DNA of 64,000 bases from Mucilaginibacter geliditolerans (GCF_014200495.1 NZ_JACHBY010000004.1:372001-436000), one strand, 5' to 3'. Shown: positions 1 through 8,460, counted from the stretch's first letter. Notes: generated by a model not told the origin, from the sequence alone. Made by a program: numbers and translations.

Positions 1-738
1 TTCTTTATAACCATACTTGGCAGGCTTGCTGATGATCTCTTTCATGGCAATAAGGTTGTATACATATACACCTGTTTCGCGGTTTAAATGCATACGGAAA
101 TAATTGTCCTCGTTTTGCTTGTGGATCTGTTTTTGCAGTTTGATTTCGCCGTTGTTGTAAGCTGCTGCAGCCAATGTCCAGCTATTGAACTCGCCATACA
201 GCTCTTTAATGTACTTACATGCAGCTACGGTTGATCTTTTAATGTTTAACCGCTCATCAACGCCATGGCCTACCTTTAAACCATAGGTGCGTGCTGTGCC
301 TGGCATAAACTGCCATAAACCCGCCGCGCCTTTGGGCGAAATGCCATTACACAGGCCCGATTCAACCAAAGGAATATATTTGAAATCTTCGGGAATACCA
401 TAGGCCTTTAAAATGGGCACAATGATGGGAAATAATTTTTCCGCTTTGCGCTGCAATACGTTTGATTGTATACAGCTGAAACCATGTCTTTGTAATGTGG
501 TCTTCATTTTCCTGTCAACCTTTTTATCGTTAACAGGTATTGCCTCATCGGCAAAATTTAAATCATTTTCGGCTGTATTTTTTGTGAAAATATACCGGGA
601 ATTTACGTGATTAGTTACAGTAGCCGGGGCCGGTTTTGACACCGCCGCGTTGCTAAAAGTAAACCTGGAAATGACAACCAGCACGAATATTACGGAGCAC
701 GTAATTAAGTGTTTTTTAATCATTTCGTTTTTATTCAT
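1..738 (-). CDS. Lytic transglycosylase (SLT domain), C-terminus cut by window edge
   Basis: Murein lytic transglycosylase of the Slt/MltD type, expected to cleave the glycan strands of peptidoglycan in the periplasm. The 246 codons present are open to the left edge, so the C-terminus is missing. Residues about 7-30 form a signal peptide or membrane anchor. The SLT signature starts with ..YIPLVESGL, with catalytic Glu near residue 126, followed by SPKGAAGLWQFMPGTAR and later LAAAAYNNG. The start at 738 (MNKNEMIKK) was chosen; the in-frame Met at 723 is an alternative. Any LysM repeats found in MltD proteins would lie outside the window. The family call is firm; the subfamily is open. Confidence 0.88.
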   Translation of the reverse strand, partial: MNKNEMIKKHLITCSVIFVLVVISRFTFSNAAVSKPAPATVTNHVNSRYIFTKNTAENDLNFADEAIPVNDKKVDRKMKTTLQRHGFSCIQSNVLQRKAEKLFPIIVPILKAYGIPEDFKYIPLVESGLCNGISPKGAAGLWQFMPGTARTYGLKVGHGVDERLNIKRSTVAACKYIKELYGEFNSWTLAAAAYNNGEIKLQKQIHKQNEDNYFRMHLNRETGVYVYNLIAMKEIISKPAKYGYKE

Positions 739-917
739 ATGTACTATTATAGGTAAAACCTGCGGCAAAGGTATGGCATATAAATCACATAATCAAATAC
801 TTGCCAATACCTTAGTGTTTTGAGCCCTTAAAAAACACCCTTAAAATCGTGGTTTAAACTGCTTTAAACAGCGATTTTTAGACGAACAAAAAAGTTTAAA
901 AATTGTTTAAATTTTTG

Positions 918-925
918 TAACTTTG
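918..925 (+). promoter_or_regulatory. Candidate Bacteroidota -7 promoter box for the RluB gene
   Basis: TAACTTTG matches the TAnnTTTG consensus of the Bacteroidota primary sigma factor and lies 34 nt before the ATG at 960. A partial -33 match (GTTTA, about 894-898) is present at suitable spacing. This is inferred from consensus only. Confidence 0.5.
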
Positions 926-959
926 ACCCCTCACGCTGAGAAGTGTTAATCAAAAATAT

Positions 960-2465
960 ATGGTATTTAAGAGACCAGGAAATAGTCGCGACGACAAATC
1001 AAATCAATCATCAGGCCGCAGATCAGGCGGTGCTGAAGGTTCGAAAAAATCATTTTCCGCACCCCGCGGAAAATCAACCGGAGGCTCAGACCGTGCCGAT
1101 GGCAAAAGAGCCCCCAAAAGCTTTAGCAACGAAAAACAAGGCGAGAAAAGATCTTATTCTTCATCAGGTAGCAGCAGCAGACCATATGTCGGCAAAGGCG
1201 ATGGTGAAAACCGCAGCAGCTTTACCGGTGGCGAAAAGAAAACTTTTGTACCCCGCAACAAACCATACACAGGCAGACCAGCAGATAGCGACGACCGTGC
1301 TAAAAAGAGTTTCGGTAGTGATTCTGGTGAGAAAAGGCAAGCGCGCAGCAAGCCTTACTCAGGCAGGGTAAGTTCGGCAGATGATAAGCCATCATTCGCA
1401 TCACGCAATAAATCATATTCGGGCAGAGCTGGTTCCAGCGATGACAGGCCAAAAAGAAGTTTTGGTGGTGATGAAGGCGGTGAAAGAAAAGCAAGGCCAA
1501 CAGGTTCTGGGCCACGAGAAAGATCGGGCGAAAGAAATACAAGGCCAACAAGTTCTGGTCCGAGAGAAAGATCGGGCGAGCGGAAATTTGCAGGCAAACC
1601 ATCAGAAGGCGGATTTAAAAAACGTGCTGATGCAGGTGATAAGCCTTACCGCAAAACAGATAAACCTGTTTACGATAAAATTACCCGCGACAAAGACGCG
1701 CCTGTAAAAACACTACGCAGCCGTAAAGAGAAAGAAAATAAAGATTCAGGCCTGATCAGGCTTAACCGTTACATAGCTAACGCTGGTATCTGCTCTCGCC
1801 GTAAGGCTGACGAGCTGATTGAGGCCGGTGTGGTTTCGGTTAACGGCGAAGTTGTTTCTGAACTGGGCCACAAGATCGACCCGATAAAAGACGAGATCCG
1901 CTATAATGGCGAATTGCTGAAACGAGAAAAAATGGTTTATGTGTTATTGAATAAACCAAAGGATTATATAACTACTACTGAAGATCCGCAGGAGCGCCGT
2001 ACCGTTATGCACCTTGTTGAAAAAGCAAGCAGGGAACGTATTTACCCGATTGGCCGTTTAGACAGGAACACCACAGGTTTATTGTTAATGACCAATGATG
2101 GTGATTTAGCAGATAAGCTTTCGCACCCGCGCAGCAACATTACTAAGCTTTACCAGGTTGAGCTTAGCAAAGCTTTAGCACAAGGCGATATGAACAAGAT
2201 CCAATATGGATTGGAACTGGAAGATGGTTTAATTAAACCGGATTCTATATCATACGTAGCCGGTGGAACTAAAAGGGAAATAGGTATACAGATCCACAGC
2301 GGTAAAAACCGTATTGTGCGCCGTATATTTGAGCATTTGGGTTATGAGGTTGTAAAACTGGATAGGGTGATCTATGCAGGCCTTACCAAAAAAGACCTTA
2401 CCCGTGGCCGCTGGCGTTACCTGGATGAGAAAGAAATTATCCAGCTGAAACATTTGATTCAATAA
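960..2465 (+). CDS. rluB: 23S rRNA pseudouridine synthase, RluB/RsuA family, with long disordered N-terminal extension
   Basis: Isomerises a uridine to pseudouridine in rRNA. The conserved enzyme occupies residues about 265-501: an S4 RNA-binding domain (RLNRYIANAGICSRRKADEL) and a catalytic domain with GRLDRNTTGLLLMT, catalytic Asp near 368. Residues 1-264 are unlike the usual family: a Ser/Gly/Lys/Arg-rich low-complexity tail with iterated units such as GPRERSGER and RNKxYSGR, expected to be disordered and positively charged. RluB is preferred to RluE or RsuA from the motif context, but the target uridine cannot be read from sequence. The low-complexity DNA generates long overlapping open frames on both strands that are not genes. 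Confidence 0.9.
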   Translation: MVFKRPGNSRDDKSNQSSGRRSGGAEGSKKSFSAPRGKSTGGSDRADGKRAPKSFSNEKQGEKRSYSSSGSSSRPYVGKGDGENRSSFTGGEKKTFVPRNKPYTGRPADSDDRAKKSFGSDSGEKRQARSKPYSGRVSSADDKPSFASRNKSYSGRAGSSDDRPKRSFGGDEGGERKARPTGSGPRERSGERNTRPTSSGPRERSGERKFAGKPSEGGFKKRADAGDKPYRKTDKPVYDKITRDKDAPVKTLRSRKEKENKDSGLIRLNRYIANAGICSRRKADELIEAGVVSVNGEVVSELGHKIDPIKDEIRYNGELLKREKMVYVLLNKPKDYITTTEDPQERRTVMHLVEKASRERIYPIGRLDRNTTGLLLMTNDGDLADKLSHPRSNITKLYQVELSKALAQGDMNKIQYGLELEDGLIKPDSISYVAGGTKREIGIQIHSGKNRIVRRIFEHLGYEVVKLDRVIYAGLTKKDLTRGRWRYLDEKEIIQLKHLIQ

Positions 2466-2466
2466 G

Positions 2467-2553
2467 AGTTAAAAAGTATAAAGTGGAAAGTCCAAAGTGA
2501 AAAGGTGTTGTTACAAAACATATCTTTCGCTTTGGACTTTTTGCATTTAACAC
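2467..2553. repeat. Imperfect inverted repeat directly after the RluB stop codon
   Basis: Left arm contains AGTGGAAAGTCCAAAG and right arm CTTTGGACTTT; the arms also repeat short AAAGT words internally. The element begins at the stop codon of the RluB gene. It belongs to the class of low-complexity palindromes seen at gene 3' ends throughout this window. Confidence 0.6.
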
Positions 2554-2589
2554 CTAATTACTAACTTGCACGCTATAACAATGTTTACC

Positions 2590-3738
2590 ATGAAAAAATT
2601 ACTGCTTATTGTTTCGTTTTTGTTTCCGGTGCTAAGCTATGCGCAAAGTAAAAAACCGGTTCCCTCAACTTATGATGTGTTAATAGGTACTTATACCAAT
2701 GGCACCAGCAAGGGGATTTATGTTTACCGTTTATATGAAGAAACGGGAAAACTATCCTATTTAAATGAGTTTACCAATGTTGATGATACGGCGTTCACCA
2801 ATCCATCATACCTGTGTGTTAGCAATAACAATAAGTTTGTTTACGCGGTAAATGAAAATACAAAAGGAGGGGTAACCGCATTAACATTTAATGCGAACAC
2901 AGGCAAGATGAAATTCATCAACAACCAGCCATCCCAGGGCGCCGACCCTTGTTATGTTGCGGTTGATAAGGATCAGAAAAATATATTTATTGCCAATTAC
3001 AGCAGCGGTAGCTTAGCAGTATTGCCAGTAAATAAGGATGGATCTTTAAGTCCGGCATCGCAGGTGATACAGGATGCAGGTACCGGCCCGGTTAAAGACA
3101 GGCAGGAGGGCCCGCATGTGCACATGGCAGCACTATCGCCCAATGAAAAGTTTTTGCTTTATAACGATTTGGGTACCGACAAAATAAATATTGAACGTTA
3201 TCATGCCTCAAAGCCCCAGCCATTAAGCCCTGCTGACCCGGCATTTGTAAGCGTTGCACCGGGCAATGGCCCCCGCCACATCGTGTTTTCTGCGGATGGT
3301 AAACATGCTTATCTCATACAGGAAATAGGCGGTTTTATTAATGCTTATAACTACGATAACGGCAAGCTTACTCAAATACAATCTTTAGATATGAAATTGC
3401 CGGCATTTGGCGGTAATATTGGGTCAGCTGCTATAAAGATATCTCCGGATGGCCGATTTTTATATGCCTCTAACCGTGGTAATGCTAACGAAATAGTAGT
3501 GTATAGCATAAATGCAGATAATGGACAGCTGACCTATGTTTCGCGCTCATCAACATTGGGTAAAGGCCCGCGCGATTTTTCGATTGATCCACAAGGAAAA
3601 TTCCTGATAGTAGCAAACCAAAATAGCGACAGCATATATGTATATCGCCTTGATAAAAAAACAGGTAGCCTTACAGGAGTTGTATCAAACTTAAATATTG
3701 GAAACCCGGTTTGCCTGAAGATAGTTTCAGCCGAGTAA
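2590..3738 (+). CDS. Exported lactonase family beta-propeller protein (6-phosphogluconolactonase type)
   Basis: Seven-bladed beta-propeller of the Pgl/YbhE lactonase family (382 aa). Repeated blade motifs are visible: GTYTNGTSKGIYVYR, NPSYLCVSNNNKFVYAVNE, DPCYVAVDKDQKNIFIANY, GPRHIVFSADGKHAY and SPDGRFLYASNRG. The start at 2590 gives a clean signal peptide (MKKLLLIVSFLFPVLSYAQ); an upstream in-frame Met at 2566 would prefix residues that break it. Export to the periplasm means it is unlikely to be the cytoplasmic pentose-phosphate enzyme, so the substrate is uncertain. A strong terminator hairpin follows at 3781. Confidence 0.85.
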   Translation: MKKLLLIVSFLFPVLSYAQSKKPVPSTYDVLIGTYTNGTSKGIYVYRLYEETGKLSYLNEFTNVDDTAFTNPSYLCVSNNNKFVYAVNENTKGGVTALTFNANTGKMKFINNQPSQGADPCYVAVDKDQKNIFIANYSSGSLAVLPVNKDGSLSPASQVIQDAGTGPVKDRQEGPHVHMAALSPNEKFLLYNDLGTDKINIERYHASKPQPLSPADPAFVSVAPGNGPRHIVFSADGKHAYLIQEIGGFINAYNYDNGKLTQIQSLDMKLPAFGGNIGSAAIKISPDGRFLYASNRGNANEIVVYSINADNGQLTYVSRSSTLGKGPRDFSIDPQGKFLIVANQNSDSIYVYRLDKKTGSLTGVVSNLNIGNPVCLKIVSAE

Positions 3739-3780
3739 TAGCATATAAAAATACCTCGAGGTTTACCTTGTAATGATTTT

Positions 3781-3810
3781 AATGGGATGTGTTATGCATC
3801 CCATTTTTTG
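3781..3810 (+). terminator. Rho-independent terminator after lactonase gene
   Basis: Perfect 9-bp stem AATGGGATG / CATCCCATT with a 7-nt loop followed by a T run, 43 nt after the lactonase stop codon. Confidence 0.85.
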
Positions 3811-3845
3811 TTTACGGTGAATTTGGGAATATCTAAAATAAAAAA

Positions 3846-3934
3846 GTCATTTCGAACGATAGCGAGAAATCTTTTTCGCCTTGCATATTCGCAATGCATG
3901 TTTTAGAAGATTTCTCTCTATCGTTCGAAATGAC
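3846..3934. repeat. Palindromic repeat, GTCATTTCGAACGATAG arms
   Basis: Left arm GTCATTTCGAACGATAG and right arm CTATCGTTCGAAATGAC are exact reverse complements, with AGAAATCT / AGATTTCT continuing the stem inward. Like the other GTCAT...ATGAC elements here, it is intergenic, roughly 90 bp and begins with GTCAT. Convergent genes flank it. Confidence 0.8.
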
Positions 3935-3990
3935 AAGGGGGGAAAGAGACTTACGAAGTTTTTAAAACTTCGTAAGTTTGGAAGTGCAGG

Positions 3991-4056
3991 GGCCATGTTG
4001 AGGCACTCGAAGGGTGAACGCAGGGGCCTTTACCCTTCGAGTGCCTCAGCATGGCC
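3991..4056. repeat. Long stem-loop between convergent genes
   Basis: GGCCATG-TTGAGGCACTCGAAGGGT pairs with its near-perfect complement ending at 4056, a stem of about 25 bp with one mismatch. It lies between the lactonase gene and the convergent TonB receptor gene and may act as a two-way transcription barrier. A short perfect ACGAAG...CTTCGT hairpin sits just upstream, near 3953-3973. Confidence 0.75.
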
Positions 4057-4066
4057 ACCCAACCCA

Positions 4067-4088
4067 TTGTCGGTGTCCTCACCGACAA
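4067..4088 (-). repeat. AGGA-tetraloop hairpin immediately after the TonB receptor stop codon
   Basis: On the minus strand TTGTCGGTG-AGGA-CACCGACAA forms a perfect 9-bp stem with AGGA loop, starting right after the stop codon (4090-4092). The same loop with different but compensated arms recurs at 26398-26715, so it is a member of a dispersed hairpin family. Confidence 0.75.
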
Positions 4089-4089
4089 A

Positions 4090-6627
4090 TTACATATCCT
4101 TAGCGTGCGGCGAAAGATCAAACGGAACAACTACCTTAAAGCTGATATTGCGGCCCATGTTGAATATGCCGGGCTGTACGCCTGCCGGTACAACAGCATT
4201 ATCAAAGTATTTAAGCCTGCTCATGTTTGATTGGTAATTTACATTGGCAAGGTTGGTGCCCTCAATAAACAGCTTTACAACAGTTTTACCGGCTGCATTA
4301 TTTAAATTACCACCAATACCGGCGCTTAATAAATTATAGCCTGCAGTATAAGTTTCTGTACCGTAAGCAGCGAAGAAACGGTTCTGCGCATCATAATGAT
4401 CAAAGCCTACAAAGGCATACAGCTGTTTAAAACTACCAAAGCCTTTGTTAAGTGTTCCGCGGAGTTCAGAGTGCGTATGCAGCGGAGGGATAAACGGCAG
4501 GTATTTTAAGCTATCAGGCACTTTACTGCCTGTACCTAAATTTTGTCCGTAAGTTAAAGTAAGCTCGTTCTCAAAATGCAGCCATGATACCGGGTGAATA
4601 TCCACACTAACCTCACCACCGTTAATGCGGGCCTTGCTTTGCACATAAGTAAATTTAGCGTATTGCTGCCCGTTTGGATTTACTTGTCCGGAGGAGTTCA
4701 CATATTCAGGGTTGCCATTGGCATCCAATATTTGCTCCTGGAATATGTAGTTCTGAATATCATTATTAAATACTTCCACACTAGCCGAAACATTCGGCAG
4801 GGTAAGGAACGCACCTAAATCTTCCTGTACACTAAATTCAGGCTTGAAATTGCTGTTACCTACGTGGTAGATTTGTGAACCGGGATCGGGGCCGTTAGCG
4901 GATAGTTCAGCTATACTTGGCGCTCTGAAACCACGTGCGATGTTGCCTTTTAACAGGAATTTATCGGAGAAGTTATAAGTAGCTCCCAAACTGCCCGATG
5001 CGCCAGAGAACGTCTTGTTAAGCGCGCTGAACTGTTGGACTACGTTTGGCGTTGTCGTTGGGTTAGCACCAGTATAAAGCGTTGGGAAATATTGTTTTAT
5101 TGTATCGATATAAGCAGCCTTACCGGTGAACGAGCGGGTATCATATCTTGCACCACCTGACAGATCCAGCTTACCAAAGCTCTTTTTAACTACAAAAAAC
5201 GGCCCGATATCAAACTGGTGATATTCAGGGATCGGGAAATCGGTACTATAGCCTAAGGTGTTGTTCTGGTACATACCATTAACACCGATAGTGGTTTCAT
5301 ATGTTTTGGCAATGTTGAAGTTGTATTTAACATCATAGGTATAGGTGGTCAACTGCAGGTTAAGGCCGGGGATATCAGCATCCTCGGGGTGGGTAAACTC
5401 TCTGCGGTGACTGTATTGATAACCCAGGTTAACGATCAGGTTGCCGTTGCCTACTATAAAGTTACTGTTATCATAAATACGGTAAAGCTGTACATGCTGG
5501 TGCAGAACGGGCAGATCATAAGAGTTCAGCTCAGAGGCTGGCACTATAGTTCTGTACTTATCAGCATCGGTTATCTGTTTGGTGAACTGGCGGGTAAGGG
5601 AATCGCGGCTGCCATCAGGTATGGCCTGCTCATCATCAAAAATAGAAGCATTTAAATAAGAATAGCCCCATGATTTATTTAGCCCGATCATCGCTCTTGC
5701 ATCCTTTTCCTTAAAATTGGTGGCATAAACCCGGCCATCGTGCTGATTCTGGTAGTCTTTGGCTTCTTTGTCGGATATTACCGTTCCCCACACCAAACCA
5801 TTGTTATTGCCCTGTAAACGGAACGAGCCATTGATTAAGCCATTATTAGTACCGTATACACCCTGTACATCGCCCAATATTTTACCATCGGGAACAGGAG
5901 GAGGGGTAAGCAGGTTAACCACACCGCCAATAGCATCAGAGCCATAGCTTAAACTAGCCGGGCCTTTGATCACTTCAACGCGGTCGATAGAGTTTTGATC
6001 TACTTCAATACCGTGCTCGTCACCCCATTGCTGGCCTTCCTGGCGTATGCCATCTTCAAGCGTAACCACACGGTTATAGCCCAGGCCATGTATAAATGGT
6101 TTGGAGATATTTGGTCCGGTAGTTACCGCGCTTACGCCGGGTAAGTTGGCTATCTCATCAATAACGTTGCCTGATGCCGAATGCTGATCAATAAATGTTT
6201 TGTTGATGGCCGCCATTGGCACCGGGTCTCTTTTAATTTCAGTGGCGCGGCTCACACCGGTTACAACTACCTCACTGGTTTCAATTGATGAGGCTTTAAG
6301 CTGTACATTAAGTTCGCTGGTTTTGGAGAAATCAACCTTTTCGGCATAGGTAGTGTAGCCCACAAACGTGAAGGTTACCAGGTAAACACCCTTTGATACA
6401 TGGTTTAAAGTATACTGGCCCTTGCTGTTGGTGGCTGTTCCAATCCGCAAGTCGGGGATGGAAACAGTAACACCCGGCATGGTGGAGCCATCGGCTTTAT
6501 CAGTAACTGTACCTTTTAATGTTCCGTTGCCGGTATCCCCGGGCGGTGCCTTTGCAATAGCCTTTGTGGCTGCTGTAATAAATAGTAATGTATATATGGC
6601 TATGGATAGTCGTTTTATAATTTTCAT
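4090..6627 (-). CDS. TonB-dependent outer membrane receptor with N-terminal carboxypeptidase-regulatory-like domain
   Basis: Outer membrane active transporter of 845 aa powered by TonB. Order: signal peptide (1-25); CarboxypepD_reg-like beta-sandwich about 36-115 (GTVTDKADGSTMPGVTVSI); TonB box-like ETSEVVVTGVSR; plug domain (IDRVEVIKGPASLSYGSDAIGGVVNL); 22-strand-type barrel to the C-terminus. Its length and lack of a SusD partner fit siderophore, cobalamin or metal receptors rather than SusC. A small Cys/His-rich membrane protein lies upstream in the same direction, which suggests a metal-related substrate. The 131-nt gap between them carries a perfect palindrome and a hairpin. Substrate unknown. 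Confidence 0.9.
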   Translation of the reverse strand: MKIIKRLSIAIYTLLFITAATKAIAKAPPGDTGNGTLKGTVTDKADGSTMPGVTVSIPDLRIGTATNSKGQYTLNHVSKGVYLVTFTFVGYTTYAEKVDFSKTSELNVQLKASSIETSEVVVTGVSRATEIKRDPVPMAAINKTFIDQHSASGNVIDEIANLPGVSAVTTGPNISKPFIHGLGYNRVVTLEDGIRQEGQQWGDEHGIEVDQNSIDRVEVIKGPASLSYGSDAIGGVVNLLTPPPVPDGKILGDVQGVYGTNNGLINGSFRLQGNNNGLVWGTVISDKEAKDYQNQHDGRVYATNFKEKDARAMIGLNKSWGYSYLNASIFDDEQAIPDGSRDSLTRQFTKQITDADKYRTIVPASELNSYDLPVLHQHVQLYRIYDNSNFIVGNGNLIVNLGYQYSHRREFTHPEDADIPGLNLQLTTYTYDVKYNFNIAKTYETTIGVNGMYQNNTLGYSTDFPIPEYHQFDIGPFFVVKKSFGKLDLSGGARYDTRSFTGKAAYIDTIKQYFPTLYTGANPTTTPNVVQQFSALNKTFSGASGSLGATYNFSDKFLLKGNIARGFRAPSIAELSANGPDPGSQIYHVGNSNFKPEFSVQEDLGAFLTLPNVSASVEVFNNDIQNYIFQEQILDANGNPEYVNSSGQVNPNGQQYAKFTYVQSKARINGGEVSVDIHPVSWLHFENELTLTYGQNLGTGSKVPDSLKYLPFIPPLHTHSELRGTLNKGFGSFKQLYAFVGFDHYDAQNRFFAAYGTETYTAGYNLLSAGIGGNLNNAAGKTVVKLFIEGTNLANVNYQSNMSRLKYFDNAVVPAGVQPGIFNMGRNISFKVVVPFDLSPHAKDM

Positions 6628-6672
6628 AAATTCATTTAAACAAAAAGAAACTGGAAAGGGGTTTGACGCACT

Positions 6673-6694
6673 AATAACCTGTAAATAGGTTATT
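6673..6694. repeat. Short hairpin upstream of the TonB receptor gene
   Basis: AATAACCT-gtaaat-AGGTTATT, a perfect 8-bp stem, lies 46 nt before the receptor start codon and after the end of the small upstream gene. It could be an attenuator, a terminator or an operator; no T run follows on the minus strand. Confidence 0.5.
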
Positions 6695-6715
6695 TATTAC
6701 GTGACTCTTTAAATC

Positions 6716-6734
6716 GTTTAGTGTTACACTAAAC
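6716..6734. promoter_or_regulatory. Perfect 19-bp palindrome, candidate operator of the TonB receptor gene
   Basis: GTTTAGTGT-T-ACACTAAAC is a perfect 9-bp inverted repeat with a 1-nt centre, placed 89 nt before the receptor start and 25 nt after the end of the small Cys/His protein gene. The size and symmetry fit a dimeric repressor site. No cognate regulator gene is adjacent. Confidence 0.5.
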
Positions 6735-6758
6735 AATCAATTTAATTAGCTTGAAAAT

Positions 6759-7085
6759 TTATACGGTTGGGGGTGAACGCCCGGCAGAGAGGATAAGCGC
6801 GATACTTATAAAAGCATACTTATCTGTTTTGTAAGTATAGTTACCAACTACAACAGGCGCGAAATAGGTGGTTTTTGCCAACGCCATTGTGCTGTGGTGC
6901 ATGGCATCGCACAAACGGCAATTTTCTGTTAGTGTTTCTTTGGGTTGATTATTGGGATTGTGAAAGGCAACTTTACTGGTGCCCGAAATAGCCGCATGCT
7001 GGTGAGCATATACCATATATTGGCCTGCTATAAAGCAGGCAATCAACATCCAAGCGTGGATAATATGGTATTTGTTCTTTTTCAA
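6759..7085 (-). CDS. Small exported or membrane Cys/His-rich protein upstream of the TonB receptor
   Basis: 108-residue protein with an N-terminal hydrophobic segment (about 9-27), then HQH, a central CRLCDAMHH motif and a C-terminal hydrophobic stretch ending GRSPP. The CxxC-plus-terminal-PP layout resembles DUF2946-like small proteins that are linked to copper or other metals in other bacteria; that family assignment is an inference. A perfect -7 box (TACTTTTG, 7115-7122) precedes it by 29 nt, and two TTGCAA motifs 11 bp apart lie further upstream. It probably works with the downstream TonB receptor. Confidence 0.65.
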   Translation of the reverse strand: MKKNKYHIIHAWMLIACFIAGQYMVYAHQHAAISGTSKVAFHNPNNQPKETLTENCRLCDAMHHSTMALAKTTYFAPVVVGNYTYKTDKYAFISIALILSAGRSPPTV

Positions 7086-7114
7086 GTCAGCACAGCTTAT
7101 TTATCAGCTTAACG

Positions 7115-7166
7115 CAAAAGTAAATAAAAAATGTTTAAAAACTAAGTAATTGCAACTTAATTGCAA
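7115..7166 (-). promoter_or_regulatory. Promoter with upstream phased TTGCAA pair for the Cys/His protein gene
   Basis: TACTTTTG (minus strand, 7122-7115) matches TAnnTTTG exactly, 29 nt before the ATG. Two TTGCAA palindromes start at 7150 and 7161, exactly 11 bp apart, where an activator would bind. Activation by a metal-responsive regulator is an inference. Confidence 0.5.
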
Positions 7167-7184
7167 TTGATGTGATTTTGTTAC

Positions 7185-7288
7185 TTGTGGAATAGAGTCA
7201 AGAGTTAAGAATCAGGAATCGAGATGGAAGACAAAACGGAAAGTTTTAGAAAATCCTGACTCTTGGATCTTAACTCTTGATTCCACAA
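7185..7288. repeat. Imperfect palindrome with TTGTGGAATC arms
   Basis: Left arm TTGTGGAAT(AGAG)TCAAGAGTTAAGA pairs with right arm TCTTAACTCTTGATTCCACAA; inner segments TCAGGA / TCCTGA also pair. The element fills the divergent gap and its right arm runs up to the -7 box of the next gene. Confidence 0.65.
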
Positions 7289-7306
7289 AAACGTATCTTT
7301 ACCGGC

Positions 7307-7651
7307 ATGAAACCTGCTGAAATAAATTTGAAATGGAGCGCGCTGCAGCAACGTATAGCAGAGGATTTTGATAATGAGAAGCCCGATCTTAAGGTAATGC
7401 TGTTTTTAATTGGCGTTCAGGAACTTGGGCAAGGGCCCAGAAAGTTCAGTAAACGCCAAAAGGAAGAGCTGATGCATATTGCCAATTGCCGGTTATTCAG
7501 CATGATGGGATTTTATGAGCTGGAAGGCTTGGACCAGGACGGCTGGCCACATTGGAAACGGGTGGGTGTTATCCCCAATTATACCTTACTTGAGCAGGAA
7601 ATGGTGCTGAAATCACTAATAATTGATTATTTTGAGTCGATGGAAGAATAA
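7307..7651 (+). CDS. Conserved Bacteroidota protein of unknown function
   Basis: 114 aa from the Met at 7307 (MKPAEINLKW), all cytoplasmic, no membrane segment. The core LMHIANCRLFSMMGFYELEG followed by DGWPHWKRV is a conserved pattern I associate with a Bacteroidota-restricted family without known function. The upstream in-frame Met at 7277 lies inside the palindromic repeat arm and before a TATCTTTA box at 7294-7301, so 7307 is preferred; this would make the mRNA nearly leaderless. The stop codon is 12 nt before the cyclophilin start, suggesting co-transcription. Confidence 0.75.
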   Translation: MKPAEINLKWSALQQRIAEDFDNEKPDLKVMLFLIGVQELGQGPRKFSKRQKEELMHIANCRLFSMMGFYELEGLDQDGWPHWKRVGVIPNYTLLEQEMVLKSLIIDYFESMEE

Positions 7652-7663
7652 GTAATACTATTT

Positions 7664-8350
7664 ATGAAGAAATTTTTTACACTGGCCCTTTTACTGGTTA
7701 CTATAACAAGTGCTTTTGCTAAAGCGCCCAAGAACCAGTATGTACGCATCAAAACAAGTTATGGCGAATGTATTATACGCCTGTATAATGAAACACCTCA
7801 GCACCGTGATAACTTTATAAAGCTGGCAAAAAAGGGCTTTTATAACGGAACGCTTTTTCATAGGGTGATACAGGGTTTTATGATACAGGGCGGCGATCCG
7901 GATTCAAAAAATGCCAAACCGGGTGTTGAACTGGGTAATGGCGATGTGGGTTACACGATCCCGGCAGAGTTTAGGGATAGCCTTTTCCATAAGAGGGGTG
8001 TGCTCGCCGCTGCGCGTGATGATAACCCCCAAAAGGCATCAAGCGGGTGCCAGTTTTATATTGTGGAAGGCAAACGCCTTACGGATGCTGAGCTGGACAA
8101 ACAACAACTCAAGCTCGATCGCAAGATATCGGGAGCACAACGCAACTACTATAAAACCGTAGGCGGTGTACCACACCTTGATGGTAAATACACCGTTTAT
8201 GGCGAAGTAGTAAGCGGTATTGATATGGTTGACCAGGTAGCAGCCGTTAAAAAGGACGAGAACGATCGCCCGTTAACCGACATACCCATGACCGTTGAGG
8301 TGCTGAGTAAAAAGGAGTGTAAGCAACTTGATAAGATTTTAAACCTATAA
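7664..8350 (+). CDS. Exported cyclophilin-type peptidylprolyl isomerase
   Basis: Catalyses cis/trans isomerisation of proline peptide bonds, probably in the periplasm. Signal peptide 1-19 (MKKFFTLALLLVTITSAFA). The cyclophilin core shows FHRVIQ at 65-70 (catalytic Arg), QGGD at 75-78, and SSGCQFYIVEG. Relative to small bacterial cyclophilins it has an insertion of about 35 residues (LDRKISGAQRNYYKTVGG) before the HLDGKYTVYGEV strand, as is common in Bacteroidota. It follows the unknown 114-aa gene by 12 nt. Confidence 0.92.
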   Translation: MKKFFTLALLLVTITSAFAKAPKNQYVRIKTSYGECIIRLYNETPQHRDNFIKLAKKGFYNGTLFHRVIQGFMIQGGDPDSKNAKPGVELGNGDVGYTIPAEFRDSLFHKRGVLAAARDDNPQKASSGCQFYIVEGKRLTDAELDKQQLKLDRKISGAQRNYYKTVGGVPHLDGKYTVYGEVVSGIDMVDQVAAVKKDENDRPLTDIPMTVEVLSKKECKQLDKILNL

Positions 8351-8366
8351 ACATTTACATCCCACC

Positions 8367-8447
8367 TTGTCATGCTGAGGAACGAAGCATCTATTATGCA
8401 AGCGGTATAGATCGCGGATAGTTTCTTCGCTACGCTCAGAATGACAA
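8367..8447. repeat. Palindromic repeat, GTCATGCTGAGG family
   Basis: TTGTCATGCTGAG at the left and CTCAGAATGACAA at the right, with ACGAAGCATCTATT inside. A second copy with the same words lies at 26537-26626. Confidence 0.8.
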
Positions 8448-8460
8448 TTTATACACGATC

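Noticed and set aside
943..1707. Several long open frames on both strands over the RluB N-terminal region
   Set aside because: They are by-products of the low-complexity, stop-poor DNA encoding the Ser/Gly/Arg-rich tail; no signal, domain or promoter supports them.
3881..4237. 118-codon open frame on the plus strand
   Set aside because: It runs through two palindromic repeats and into the opposite-strand TonB receptor gene.
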